In this document: positions 21,901 to 30,239 of the stretch, one piece after another | How the letters are laid out: each line of letters starts with the position of its first letter | Numbering within the stretch: position 1 is the stretch's first letter | NCBI GenBank assembly: GCA_963575745.1 | Contig: CAUYUJ010014270.1 | Location: 61,001-125,000 of the forward strand | DNA length: 64,000 nucleotides | Source: Prorocentrum cordatum | Taxonomy: Eukaryota; Sar; Dinophyceae; Prorocentrales; Prorocentraceae | Reading direction: 5' to 3' | Made by a program: the position numbers and the translations under genes | The notes under the pieces: model-generated | Database searches by the model: none | The model's input: the letters and a program-made list of their open reading frames with translations, nothing else | What the model was told of the DNA's origin: nothing

Positions 21901-23690
21901 TCTTTAAGGCGCTCGAAATCGTGCAGATCGTCGTCCACGTCTGTCACTTTGTAGGACTGTAGGATATGCCAGTATATCTGGCGTCCTTTGAGCATGCGTC
22001 CTGCTTTGTGCTCGCTGGTCTCGATGAGCCTGATTTGGTAGCGTAAGTCTGAGGATAAGATGTCGCTCAGAGCGGTTGCGAGTTTGCAATCGATGCTCTC
22101 AAAGTCTCCACTGTCTTGTAAATCCTCGAATGTACATTCGGGCTGTTCTGCCACGCATAGGAAGGCGTATGCTTTGGATGGTCGCCCTGAGGCGGCCCCG
22201 AAGTTCTTTCGCACTCTTTGCTGCCACTCCAGCAGCTGCGTGATCTTAGGCAAGACAGGTACTCGGACGGTGTCTGACTCCTTGATAGGCGTCGTTGTAT
22301 GTACCGACACCGCAGACACTGGTTGCGAGGGTATCGGTGCACCGTCGATGGTTGGCTCTGTGCGCACAGGAGACACATGACGTGTCTGTGCAGAAGCTGC
22401 CGCGGAGGCTGCTCCTGGAGATGTACGTCGTTGTTGTCCTGCTGAAGCTTGTGGTGCTTCGGCGGACGCTGCCGTCGGCCTGTGCAGGTCGGCTGCAGGT
22501 CGAAGGTGGATGTTGGTGTCGTTAGTGTGGTCGATCAGCTGATTTGTCCAGCTCGTCATGTCTTCTTGTATTTGACCCACCTTTTGGCGTGTATACTCAT
22601 CAGTATCCCGAGACCGTTGGGAATACCGATCAAGTCGATGCTCGCATGCTCGGAGACGGGCGCTTTGTGCCTCCACCTCGCTTTCCAGACGTGCGAGGTA
22701 ACTCTCTACACGTACCTTCTCAGTATCTCTTTCATGAATAACCTGGGAGAGCTCTAACTGCGTGTGGTCCGCCGCCTTCTCAACCTCCTGCAACCTGTCA
22801 GTGAGGCGGGCGAAATCGTAAACCGTGGGAGGAGAATCCAGCTGGCCAGTCTGGGCTCGTCCGACACGCAACTCTGCCAGGGCGTCCTGTACACCAGGAA
22901 AACGCTGCTCTATGTCAGAGATCCGGTTAGCGAGTGGCTGCACGACAGCGTTGGTCGCATCAAGCCTTTGAGTGATGACTCTCTCAGTACGCTGCAACAT
23001 GTCGATCAGGTTCGACGAGTTTGTGTGTGCTTCGGTACGAAGCGTCGCCGTAGTGTGGTCTAGGTAAGATCGAAGATCATTGATCTGAGACTGAACGTCG
23101 CCGAGGTCTGTGGCCTCGGTTGGAGTTGGTCGGTTGCGGAGCTGGTCGTGGATCTCATCATGTAAAATCCTGACCGCAGAAATGCCTGTGTCGCGTACGA
23201 TCACAAGTTGTTGCTCCATCTGCGCGAGATAGTTGCGCAGGTTCTCGACCGTCGCCGTTCGTTCACCTGAGTGTGACACCTCACGATCAACCTGGTACTG
23301 CAGTTCTCCTATGATGCGTCGATCTTCGAAGGCGCCGTCAAGATCGCGGCGCATGGCTGCAGTGTCGGTGGCGTTCGTCTGAACGCTCTGTAGTAGTCCA
23401 GAGTATTGGCTGGACACGAAGGTTTCAACCTGGTCTCTGAGCTCAGCTATGTCACCTGCGGCGGACGTCTCCGCCAGCTGGTCGTCTGAGATGGAGAGGT
23501 GGGGAGCGTCAGCTTCCCTGTGTCCCCTGTCGCGGGGAGTGCATGGCCTCTGAGAGGCAGTGCGCGGGCTCGACCTGCTTTCGCCGCATGGGCCTGGGGC
23601 TCCACGGCGGTTGCGCGCGGACGAGCTGCGACTCGGACCATGTGTGTGTGGTGTCTCATCCGATGATACCTTGGGGTACCGCGTCTTTGG
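18927..23690 (-). CDS. Copia-like Gag-protease-integrase
   Basis: The frame is open from just after a TAG (23691-23693) to a TAA at 18927. The first ATG is not at 23417, where the codon is GTG, so the coding region continues upstream. Order of domains: long heptad-rich coiled coil (about 22500-23400), Gag core, three CCCH zinc fingers (21546-21602 and about 21300-21440), an Arg/Ser-rich basic tract, aspartic protease with WVLDSGSAHH (Asp near 20430), and integrase. The integrase has an HHCC-type zinc motif (HSPKHPDCEIC near 19640) and catalytic Asp, Asp and Glu at about 19502, 19316 and 19223 (TADHIV, YTDNSGE, TNGLIER). The D-E spacing is shorter than in plant copia. The product would form the particle and integrate the cDNA. 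Confidence 0.88.
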   Translation of the reverse strand, partial: PKTRYPKVSSDETPHTHGPSRSSSARNRRGAPGPCGESRSSPRTASQRPCTPRDRGHREADAPHLSISDDQLAETSAAGDIAELRDQVETFVSSQYSGLLQSVQTNATDTAAMRRDLDGAFEDRRIIGELQYQVDREVSHSGERTATVENLRNYLAQMEQQLVIVRDTGISAVRILHDEIHDQLRNRPTPTEATDLGDVQSQINDLRSYLDHTTATLRTEAHTNSSNLIDMLQRTERVITQRLDATNAVVQPLANRISDIEQRFPGVQDALAELRVGRAQTGQLDSPPTVYDFARLTDRLQEVEKAADHTQLELSQVIHERDTEKVRVESYLARLESEVEAQSARLRACEHRLDRYSQRSRDTDEYTRQKVGQIQEDMTSWTNQLIDHTNDTNIHLRPAADLHRPTAASAEAPQASAGQQRRTSPGAASAAASAQTRHVSPVRTEPTIDGAPIPSQPVSAVSVHTTTPIKESDTVRVPVLPKITQLLEWQQRVRKNFGAASGRPSKAYAFLCVAEQPECTFEDLQDSGDFESIDCKLATALSDILSSDLRYQIRLIETSEHKAGRMLKGRQIYWHILQSYKVTDVDDDLHDFERLKELRMRDEDLQRFITDWDALLLECREVPDPKILESLFRTQIRRHAWMKQDMYEYQRMKMSDPNRTYGWLRQRVLDILEIKQLEKNQNKLRYEHETRSQVNACAAWKKGNCRNGERCKALHTYSRDWKNNKSSITSTAGGNPRRSMSTPANHTKPASWPFCFDFAKRNTCTRGDKCNYPHVAQCKDFAQNKCTKGDKCKYAHLAPGAKTPERSPSRPRTSSQDSRGRSPSRGSGSQRSSQRGGFRYASDSRQGRDNRRQYDRSRSTSRRSHDSRSQSRSRYDRSSRSTSRGRDNRGGGRGSPRGRDRSYGSDKGRGKRYPSRGSSRGSPNTRARSPANFRRSRRSDRSCVIRDKTLLANTKATATSTKIRRRIRFDARNVDYYFHTIPGRARLDRWKELPNEGDIVIVPDPLPQKWWDDSAGALRECQKEAQLWYDELYDYRHNKESVATPSAIRKHDDTVKQSSKTAQTTTTTEQVDPPRSTAALTRSWVLDSGSAHHIQGKHELTQTESDRISIREEHILETANGDRTVNEHYDIRLPEVGLHSSALALPDCPSLLSVGKLIEVDGFRQLWDPELGYMLQDPGGQWYKIPVNNRVPELRLDDLTRIPPPRLCTSSAPRRRQRKRSSARCNDTCWRCKTTEQPTTADELRPHIGTCPKRPHVGEGGGARTTTVEEPPDTRTDEPNVDTTTDSPTSQTQCSPPQCGGLDIAQADNDMPTETPTRTHPDNDRVLPNRQKKPIGPMHYMTHSPKHPDCEICSRTMAQNAPCRRQRKPHPPAYPTEEDNAYEAFVPKKFGEALTADHIVLAKDDAADKHGDKYALVVLDRYTGIFMAYPALHKDAATTKASFQQFIAANDEVKHIYTDNSGELQKACRQLGWRHDTSTPHRPQTNGLIERVVKIVILGTRAVLHMSGLGHEWWKEAMQAFCCGHNFVHTSTGVAALNEEHAEKTAHEIRFGESFPGHCIPFGARIFWKCLNPEINNETAKFKENTR

Positions 23691-24293
23691 CTATGCCGAC
23701 ACTGGTCTACTGAGTTCCTCGAAGGTAGCTACGTGCTCCGCCACAGGGACGGTCGCAGGGCTGGGGGTCCCAGCGCCTGAGGTCCATCGGCGTTTAGCGC
23801 GAAAGCGCCCTGGAGTATCGAGACCGGTAAGGCTTTCGCCTGACGCGGTTGGGATTGCTCCCGACGGGGAAGGGGAGGGCGGATCGAAGGTCGGCGTGTG
23901 AAACTCCTTCCTTCCTGTTCCTACTCCTTCTCCTGTCCCCCCGCGGGCGGCGCTGCGGCGAAGTTCAGCAGCTAGACGCGCCTCGGGTCCTCGGGAGCTG
24001 GGGGGGGTATCGGGGACACCAACACAGTCCGCACGAATGCTCTCCAGCTCGTCACCGAGCCGTCGCACCGTGGGAGAGCTTGGACGCGAAGCCCCAATGG
24101 AACCCTTACGGCGCATGCGCCGAAGTGGCTCCATCAGGCTCGCATGCAAGGTCACCGCGGGCGAGTCGGTGAAGGTGAGCGTTAAAGGGCTGATAACCTG
24201 TGTATGGGGTTGAAGTACAAGGGTACAGAACCCCTGGTCCGTTGGTAGAGAGATGGAGGGATAGATGGATATCTTTCCCTCCCACGCGATCAA
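23691..24293 (-). CDS. Probable N-terminal Gag extension before TAG
   Basis: This 200-codon frame ends at a TAG but is in phase with the Gag frame, and the interval between (23690-23418) is stop-free. It is rich in Ser, Pro and Arg (for example SIGASRPSSPTVRRLGDELE) and ends in AEHVATFEELSRPVSA. No domain is recognised. It may be the true start of Gag interrupted by a nonsense codon, or a small upstream ORF. The first 60 codons may be 5' leader rather than protein. Confidence 0.45.
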   Translation of the reverse strand: MIAWEGKISIYPSISLPTDQGFCTLVLQPHTQVISPLTLTFTDSPAVTLHASLMEPLRRMRRKGSIGASRPSSPTVRRLGDELESIRADCVGVPDTPPSSRGPEARLAAELRRSAARGGTGEGVGTGRKEFHTPTFDPPSPSPSGAIPTASGESLTGLDTPGRFRAKRRWTSGAGTPSPATVPVAEHVATFEELSRPVSA

Positions 24294-26053
24294 GGTACGA
24301 TCGTTCCAACTCAGTACCTGAGTCCAAACGGCCAGGTGCGGGAGAGGTAAGGATAAGGAGTATATATGAGGGTATTACACGGGTTCCTTCCACAGTGCCT
24401 GCCGGACCGAGCTGCACGAGCACTGGGCTCGCGGCAAGTCGGGGATCTCCTGACCCGGGTCAATCCCGACCCGGGTCAGCAGGAAACCAAAGACCTGCAA
24501 CGCAGGAAAAATTAACTGCAACGCAAGCCTTCGCAAGCCCGGGTCGGCCAATGTGCGCGGCCGCCTCGCGGCAACGAGCGGCGCGCTAATCCGGCTCAGG
24601 CAGAGGGGGTCTTCGCAGGATCCTGCAGGATTCGGTGCCCTGGCTGACCCCCGTTTGCACTGACCCCCGTCTCCTAAGCCGCGATTGGCAAGAAGGGCCC
24701 TCGCACCGCTGGCGCGCCAGGAGAGTCCACAAAAAAACCGCCCAGGGGTCCTCGCCGGGCCCAGGGGCAGTCGAGGCTCGCTCGAGCCCGGGCGCAGACG
24801 TCCGAGGAAAGCGAGCTGGAAAACGAGCGTGGCCTTCCAGGGACGGGGCGTGGCCTTGCAAGGGCGAGGCGGCGGCGCCGTGGGGGGGGCGGGAGAGGGG
24901 GGGGGGGCGGGGGCGGGGGAGCGATTGAGGGGGGGGGGCGCCGGCGTGAGCGCGGGCGCCGTGGCCTGGCGGCCATGGGCCAATCGCTTGCCCCTGAGAG
25001 GCCGGGAGGGACGAGGGGGGGAGGCGGGGGGGGAGGGGGAGGGGCAAGAGCGGCAGCGATTGAGAGCGCCCCCCCAGGAAAGGGGAGGAGGGGCGGGCGT
25101 TCGGGCTCCAGGGGCGGCCTGCGCGAGGGCGTGCCCGGGTGGCTCCCCCCTGCGCGCGCGCGCACACCGCCAGAGCGCAACGGACAGGCCAGGGCGAGCG
25201 TGGAGGCGCTGGGACAGACGCCCGCTGGCCTCGCGGCCTCCATAGCTCGCTCCTGCGAATCCGACGAATCCGAAGGCTAGCTCCTGGTCACTGGTTGGCG
25301 TGATGCGTTCCCAGACCCTGCTCGCTGATCCGCTTTCCTCAAGATTTGGGGGATGATAGAAGGGCTCTGCAACAGGGGGTCTTCAATGGGGGGCTGAATG
25401 GCCCATGCATGCTCAATGCGTCGCTCGTGTATGTGATCGGGTACGATTGGCATCGAATGCTGGCGGTCATGGCATCCAATGCTGGTCGGCCGAATGGAGA
25501 TGGCAGCGCATCTACACGGGACCAGCAATTCAAAACGCACAGGTTGCGCCCATTGGTCTCGGGGTCCGCACGCGGAACTATTGATATGTGTTTGGCTCGG
25601 CCACGTCTCCCGTGCATTGTCGGGCGGCTTGCTGCGTCGCCGCGCTTCACCATCCCTCAAAGTCGTGGCCGCCGAACGAGACCGACTGCATGTTTGGGCA
25701 ACACCAGAGCGAAACGGACAGAGAGGCACCAGACGACTTGCGCACCCGTTTGGCTTCCCGGCCGGCTGGTCCAACACAGCGATAGCTTAACGAGGACGAT
25801 ATTCTTGATGGCGAGGCGCTGCACGCCCGATGTAGACAAAGGTGGTATGCACGACTATGTAGCGTTAGGTCGGGCATGCCCTCCTACGGGCGGATTTTGG
25901 ATGGCACACAAAGCATGGTCAACAAAGTTTCGGAAACAATGAAATCGAACAGAGTCGAAACACCGTTCCAGGGCTATTGTTTGAAAATGTCGGGATCTTC
26001 CTCCTGTAGAGGGATGTGCCAGACTTAAAATGTAGCGCCAAGCAGCGATATAC
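24294..26053. other. Gene-poor GC-rich spacer
   Basis: No gene is supported. 24590-25250 is extremely GC-rich with runs of G (24890-24940, 25015-25045) that create overlapping Pro/Arg/Gly-rich ORFs in all frames. 25280-26040 is more balanced and holds unique sequence without protein motifs. A short dispersed motif (AGTCGGGCATG followed by CCTCCTACGGG) is at 25866-25893, and an inverted relative is at about 25999-26027. Confidence 0.5.
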
Positions 26054-26313
26054 TACCAGCCTGGAACATATCCCTATCCCTATGCTGGGCACCTCCTCAT
26101 CACGATGCCAATCTTAGGGATTCCCTTATTTTTTGAGGGCGAATCCCTAAGATTGTCATCGCCTTTTGGCGTGTCAATCTTAGGGATAGGGATACGTTCG
26201 AGGCTGGAAATATAGCCTGTACGGCGCGGTGACAGGAGGGGAGGCCGCAGGGGCGGCTCCGCAAGCGAGGGACCAGGGCAGCCGCGAGCGGCAGGGGGAA
26301 GGGAGGCGGCCAC

Positions 26314-26442
26314 TGGCCATCGCTCGGACGTCCATTCCCTGTGTTTTTTTCTGGTTTCGTGCGTGGCTTTTTCGCGAAATGATCAAGTATGCTCCTCGAT
26401 GGTCCTCGCCGAAGGAAAAATGCACACGTCCGAGCGATGCCA
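26314..26442. mobile_element. 129-bp MITE-like element, copy 1
   Basis: Begins TGGCCATCGCTCGGACG and ends CGTCCGAGCGATGCCA, giving terminal inverted repeats of about 15 bp. A second copy of identical length is at 35286-35414. The interior is unique and reads in both copies as a short conserved minus-strand peptide (GIARTCAFFLRRGPSRSILD). It lies inside the larger fold-back element. Confidence 0.7.
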
Positions 26443-26597
26443 AGGGCCAGGACAGAGGCCGGGGAAAAAGCACGGCAGCGCACCGCGGGTGGACGGCCCA
26501 GAGGAGAGCAGGGAGGGAAGGGGAGGGCAGCGCCCGGGCGCGGAGCCGGGGCGAGCCCAGCCCTCGGAGGACGAGGGGAATGAGAACTAGACGACAC

Positions 26598-26625
26598 ACA
26601 CACACACACACGCACACACACACAA

Positions 26626-26656
<31 letters not shown>

Positions 26657-26657
26657 C
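26598..26657. repeat. (CA)n microsatellite
   Basis: Nearly pure CA dinucleotide repeat with a few AA and GC interruptions, directly before the right arm of the fold-back element. Confidence 0.9.
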
Positions 26658-27011
26658 ATTTCCAGCCTCGAACGTATCCCTATCCCTAAGATTGGCACGC
26701 CAAAAGGCGACGACAATCTTAGGGATTCGCCCTCAAAAAATAAGGGAATCCCTAAGATTGGCATCGTGATGAGGAAGTGCCCAGCAAAGGGAAAGGGATA
26801 TGTTCCAGGCTGGTAAACACAGAGAGAAGCACACACACACACACTACTTTTAGGTCGGGCATGTCCTCCTACAGGCGGGCGTGGGAAGAAAAACTCCAAG
26901 CGTCAAAGGGAGCCAAACATCTTCGACAGGGCACGAAAACCGTCACGCGGAAATCTTTTTCCCAACCCTCCTGCGTTGGGTACTTGTTTTGAATAGAGCA
27001 CTGCGGTCTCC

Positions 27012-27105
27012 ACCTTCCTTCCTTCCTTCCTTCCTTCCTTCCCGCCTCCCGCCCCCACCTTCCTTCCTTCCTTCCTTCCTTCCTTCCCGCCTCCCGCCCC
27101 CTCCC
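27012..27105. repeat. (TTCC)n tracts
   Basis: Two runs of TTCC tetranucleotides separated by CCCGCCTCCCGCCCCCACC, the larger block itself duplicated, immediately before the 100-bp satellite. Confidence 0.85.
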
Positions 27106-27124
27106 GCCTCCTCCCCTCTTCTCT

Positions 27125-29274
27125 GGGGGGCTGCGATCTGCGAAACTGTCGCCACTTTCGAGGGTGGCCAGCGGAGTGACGCCCTACGGGGATTCAGATT
27201 AGACCTCGCCATCCCTGGGGGGCTGCGATCTGTGAAACTGTCCCCACTTTCGAGGCTGCTGGGGGGCCCAGCGGAGTGACGCCCTACGGGGATTCAGATT
27301 AGACCTCGCCATCCCTGGGGGGCTGCGATCTGTGAAACTGTCGCCACTTTCGAGGCCTGCTGGGGGGGCCAGCGGAGTGACGCCCTACGGGGATGACCTC
27401 GCCATCCCTGGGGGGCTGCGATCTGTCGCCATTTCGAGAGCGGAGTGACGGGGGATTCAGATTGACCTCGCCATCCCTGGGGGGCTGCGATCTGTGAAAC
27501 TGTCGCCACTTTCGAGGCTGCTGGGGGGCCCAGCGGAGTGACGCCCTACGGGGATTCAGATTAGACCTCGCCATCCCTGGGGGGCTGCGATCTGTGAAAC
27601 TGTCGCCACTTTCGAGGCTGCTGGGGGGCCCAGCGGAGTGACGCCCTACGGGGATTCAGATTAGACCTCGCCATCCCTGGGGGGCTGCGATCTGTGAAAC
27701 TGTCGCCACTTTCGAGGCTGCTGCGGTGAAACTGTCGCCACTTTCGAGGCAGCGGAGTGACGCCCTACGGGGATTCAGATTAGACCTCGCCATCCCTGGG
27801 GGGCTGCGATCTGTGAAACTGTCGCCACTTTCGAGGGCTGCTGGGGGGCCCAGCGGAGTGACGCCCTACGGGGATTCAGATTAGACCTCGCCATCCCTGG
27901 GGGGCTGCGATCTGTGAAACTGTCGCCACTTTCGAGGCTGCTGGGGGGCCCAGCGGAGTGACGCCCTACGGGGATTCAGATTAGACCTCGCCATCCCTGG
28001 GGGGCTGCGATCTGTGAAACTGTCGCCACTTTCGAAGGCTGCTGGGGGGCCCAGCGGAGTGACGCCCTACGGGGACTCAGATTAGACCTCGCCATCCCTG
28101 GGGGGCTGCGATCTGTGAAACTGTCGCCACTTTCGAAGGCTGCTGGGGGGCCCAGCACAGTGACGCCCACGGCGGATTCAAATGGGACCTCGCCATCCCT
28201 GGGGGGCTGCGATCTGTGAAACTGTCGCCACTTTCGAGGCTGCTGGGGGGCCCAGCGGAGTGACGCCCTACGGGGATTCAGATTAGACCTCGCCATCCCT
28301 GGGGGGCTGCGATCTGTGAAACTGTCGCCACTTTCGAGGCCTGCTGGGGGGCCCAGCGGAGTGGGCCCCACGGGGATTCAAATGGGACCTCGCCATCCCT
28401 GGGGGGCTGCGATCTGTGAAACTGTCGCCACTTTCGAGGGCTGCTGGGGGGCCCAGCACAGTGGGCACCCACGGCGGATTCAAATGGGACCTCGCCATCC
28501 CTGGGGGGCTGCGATCTGTGAAACTGTCGCCACTTTCGAGGCCTGCTGGGGGGCCCAGCACAGTGGGCCCACGGCGGATTCAAATTAGACCTCGCCATCC
28601 CTGGGGGGCTGCGATCTGTGAAACTGTCGCCACTTTCGAGGGCTGCTGGGGGGCCCAGCACAGTGGGTACCCATGGCGGATTCAAATGGGACCTCGCCAT
28701 CCCTGGGGAGCTGCGATCTGTGAAACTGTCGCCACTTTCGAGGGCTGCTGGGGGGCCCAGCACAGTGGGTACTCACGGTTGATTCAAATTAGACCTCACC
28801 ATCCCTGGGGGGCTGCGATCTGTGAAACTGCAGCCACTTTCGAGGCTTGCTGGGGGGGCCAGCACAGTGGGTACTCACGGCGGATTCAAAGGCTGCTGGG
28901 GGCTGCGATCTGTGAAACTGTCGCCACTTTCGAGGGCTGCTGAGGGGCCCAGCACAGTGGGTACTCACCGCAGATTCAAATGGGACCTCGCCATCCCTGG
29001 GGGGCTGCGATCTGTGAAACTGTCGCCACTTTCGAGGGCTGCTGAGGGGCCCAACACAGTGGGTACTCACCGCAGACTCAAATGGGACCTCGCCATCCCT
29101 GGGGGCTGCGATCTGTGAAACTGTCGCCGCTTTCGAGAGCTGCTGAGGGGCCCAGCACAGTGGGTACTCACCGCAGACTCAAATGGGACCTCGCCATCCC
29201 TGGGGGGCTGCGATATGTGAAACTGTCGCCACTTTCGAGGGCTGCTGAGGGGCCCAGCACAGTGGGCTTCCCGC
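27125..29274. repeat. 100-bp satellite array
   Basis: About 22 head-to-tail units of 100-104 bp. The conserved core holds GCTGCGATCTGTGAAACTGT and CGCCACTTTCGAGG. Two subfamilies occupy separate halves. Units before about 28130 carry AGCGGAGTGACGCCCTACGG; later units carry AGCACAGTGGGTACTCAC and GATTCAAATGGGACC. A few units are shortened (for example near 27420, 27725 and 28890). Long ORFs across the array on both strands are by-products of the periodicity. Confidence 0.95.
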
Positions 29275-29898
29275 ACGTTTTTCTCCTGCTCTTCGCTCCC
29301 GTCTCCCCATGTCCTCTTCGAGCCTGTAGCTGTTGCCCTTCTTTCTTGTGTGGTTCTCCTGCGCATCATGCCATAGGCGCGTGTCCCAAGTAGCTTACAT
29401 ATCAAACAACGGATCCTGCAAGTTGATTGTCCATGCAAGTTTCGGTCAACTCCTCGTTTCCCATGATACAAATGGGTTGGGTACGTCACAGGGTAATTTA
29501 TATTCTTGAATGTGCCTCCTGCAGGGGGAAATACCAGAGTAAACACTACCTTTCTGTGCCAGCGCCGTGCAGAACGAAAGCACTGAGAAACAGACCGCGC
29601 ACGCAGACACAACTGGACCCAGTGCAGGACGCGATGCGCACAAGCATACATAGACAGGCCAGAAGGGCGAGATATGGAGGGAAAGGGAGTGACGTGAGAG
29701 ACAAAACAACTGAAACAGAAAACGCATAATGCATATCAATATCAGCCACCGTGCCTTTGGCACGACGTGGAGTGCCCGAATGTTCACTGCCGTGCTGCTG
29801 CTGCTGCTGCTGCAGCTAAAACCGGACCAGAGCGCCACTGTTCCCGGCCTTTTCCGGGGTCTCCTAGAGAATTAATTCCCTGTGATTCGGAGTCCCCA
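29275..29898. other. No gene seen
   Basis: Unique-looking sequence after the satellite. It contains a (GCT)n/(GCA)n-like run near 29792-29815 and no coding frame with recognisable motifs. Confidence 0.45.
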
Positions 29899-29974
29899 GA
29901 CGGTGCGGTGACGGACCGTGCGGTGACCCCGAAATCCCCCAAGACCTCACCGCACGGTCCGTCACCGCACGGTC
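29899..29974. repeat. Hairpin with 28-bp arms
   Basis: 29899-29926 and 29947-29974 are reverse complements with one mismatch, separated by a 20-base loop. Each arm is itself a doubled GACCGTGCGGTGA word. Further single copies of the word follow up to about 30090. Confidence 0.85.
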
Positions 29975-30239
29975 TTGGGACCTCGGAGGCCCCAGTCGCC
30001 CGAGACGTCCTCGGAGAACGGCCTGAGTCCCAAAACTGTGCGGTGACCCCGAATCCCCACCGACTCACCGCACGGTGTGGTCACCTCACCGTTTGGGGGC
30101 CCCCGAGTTCTGGGGCGTTTACTGACAGTCATCTGGACCCAAGACGACCTCCCGAAGCCTTCGATGTGTCCAGGGGGGCTCCGATTGGCCGAAAGACCAC
30201 TCCAAGACGCCAAACATGGCCTCCAGACAGAACTGCCAT

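Larger units (their letters stand above)
7351..24293 (-). mobile_element. Giant Ty1/copia-like retroelement with ORF3
   Basis: Consecutive minus-strand frames give the Ty1/copia order Gag, protease, integrase, reverse transcriptase, RNase H, followed about 300 bp after the RNase H stop by a third long frame. The frames are separated by single in-frame stops at 23691 (TAG), 18927 (TAA) and 14749 (TAG), and by one frameshift near 16930. No long terminal repeats, primer-binding site or polypurine tract could be recognised, so the outer boundaries are those of the coding frames. Including ORF3 in the element is inference, based on shared strand, close spacing and matching base composition. Confidence 0.7.
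26054..26815. mobile_element. Fold-back element with 158-bp inverted arms
   Basis: Positions 26054-26211 and 26658-26815 are near-perfect reverse complements, each 158 bp, starting TACCAGCCTGGAACATATCC and ending GGCTGGAAAT. Each arm contains its own inner palindrome (CAATCTTAGGGATT against AATCCCTAAGATTG). The 446-bp centre contains a separate 129-bp terminal-inverted-repeat element and a (CA)n tract. There is no transposase, so if mobile it is non-autonomous. Target-site duplications are not obvious. Confidence 0.75.

Noticed and set aside
23447-23659. Separate 70-codon minus-strand ORF
   Set aside because: It lies out of phase within the stop-free stretch that links the Gag extension to Gag.
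7000-24500. Long terminal repeats for the copia-like element
   Set aside because: I compared the regions just outside 7351 and 24293 by eye and found no convincing direct repeat; a self-alignment would be needed to be sure.
24375-25280. Overlapping Pro/Arg/Gly-rich ORFs on both strands
   Set aside because: Extreme GC content removes stop codons in all frames; no frame has balanced composition or domains.
25346-25942. Plus-strand 198-codon ORF
   Set aside because: It lacks motifs and is overlapped by similar ORFs in other frames and on the other strand.
26100-26760. Telomeric repeat (TTTAGGG-type) in the TCTTAGGGAT words
   Set aside because: The words occur once or twice per inverted arm and not in tandem, so they are part of the fold-back element.
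27125-29274. Possible CRISPR-like repeat-spacer array
   Set aside because: The 100-bp units are directly adjacent without unique spacers and the variable segments fall into two families, so it is a satellite.
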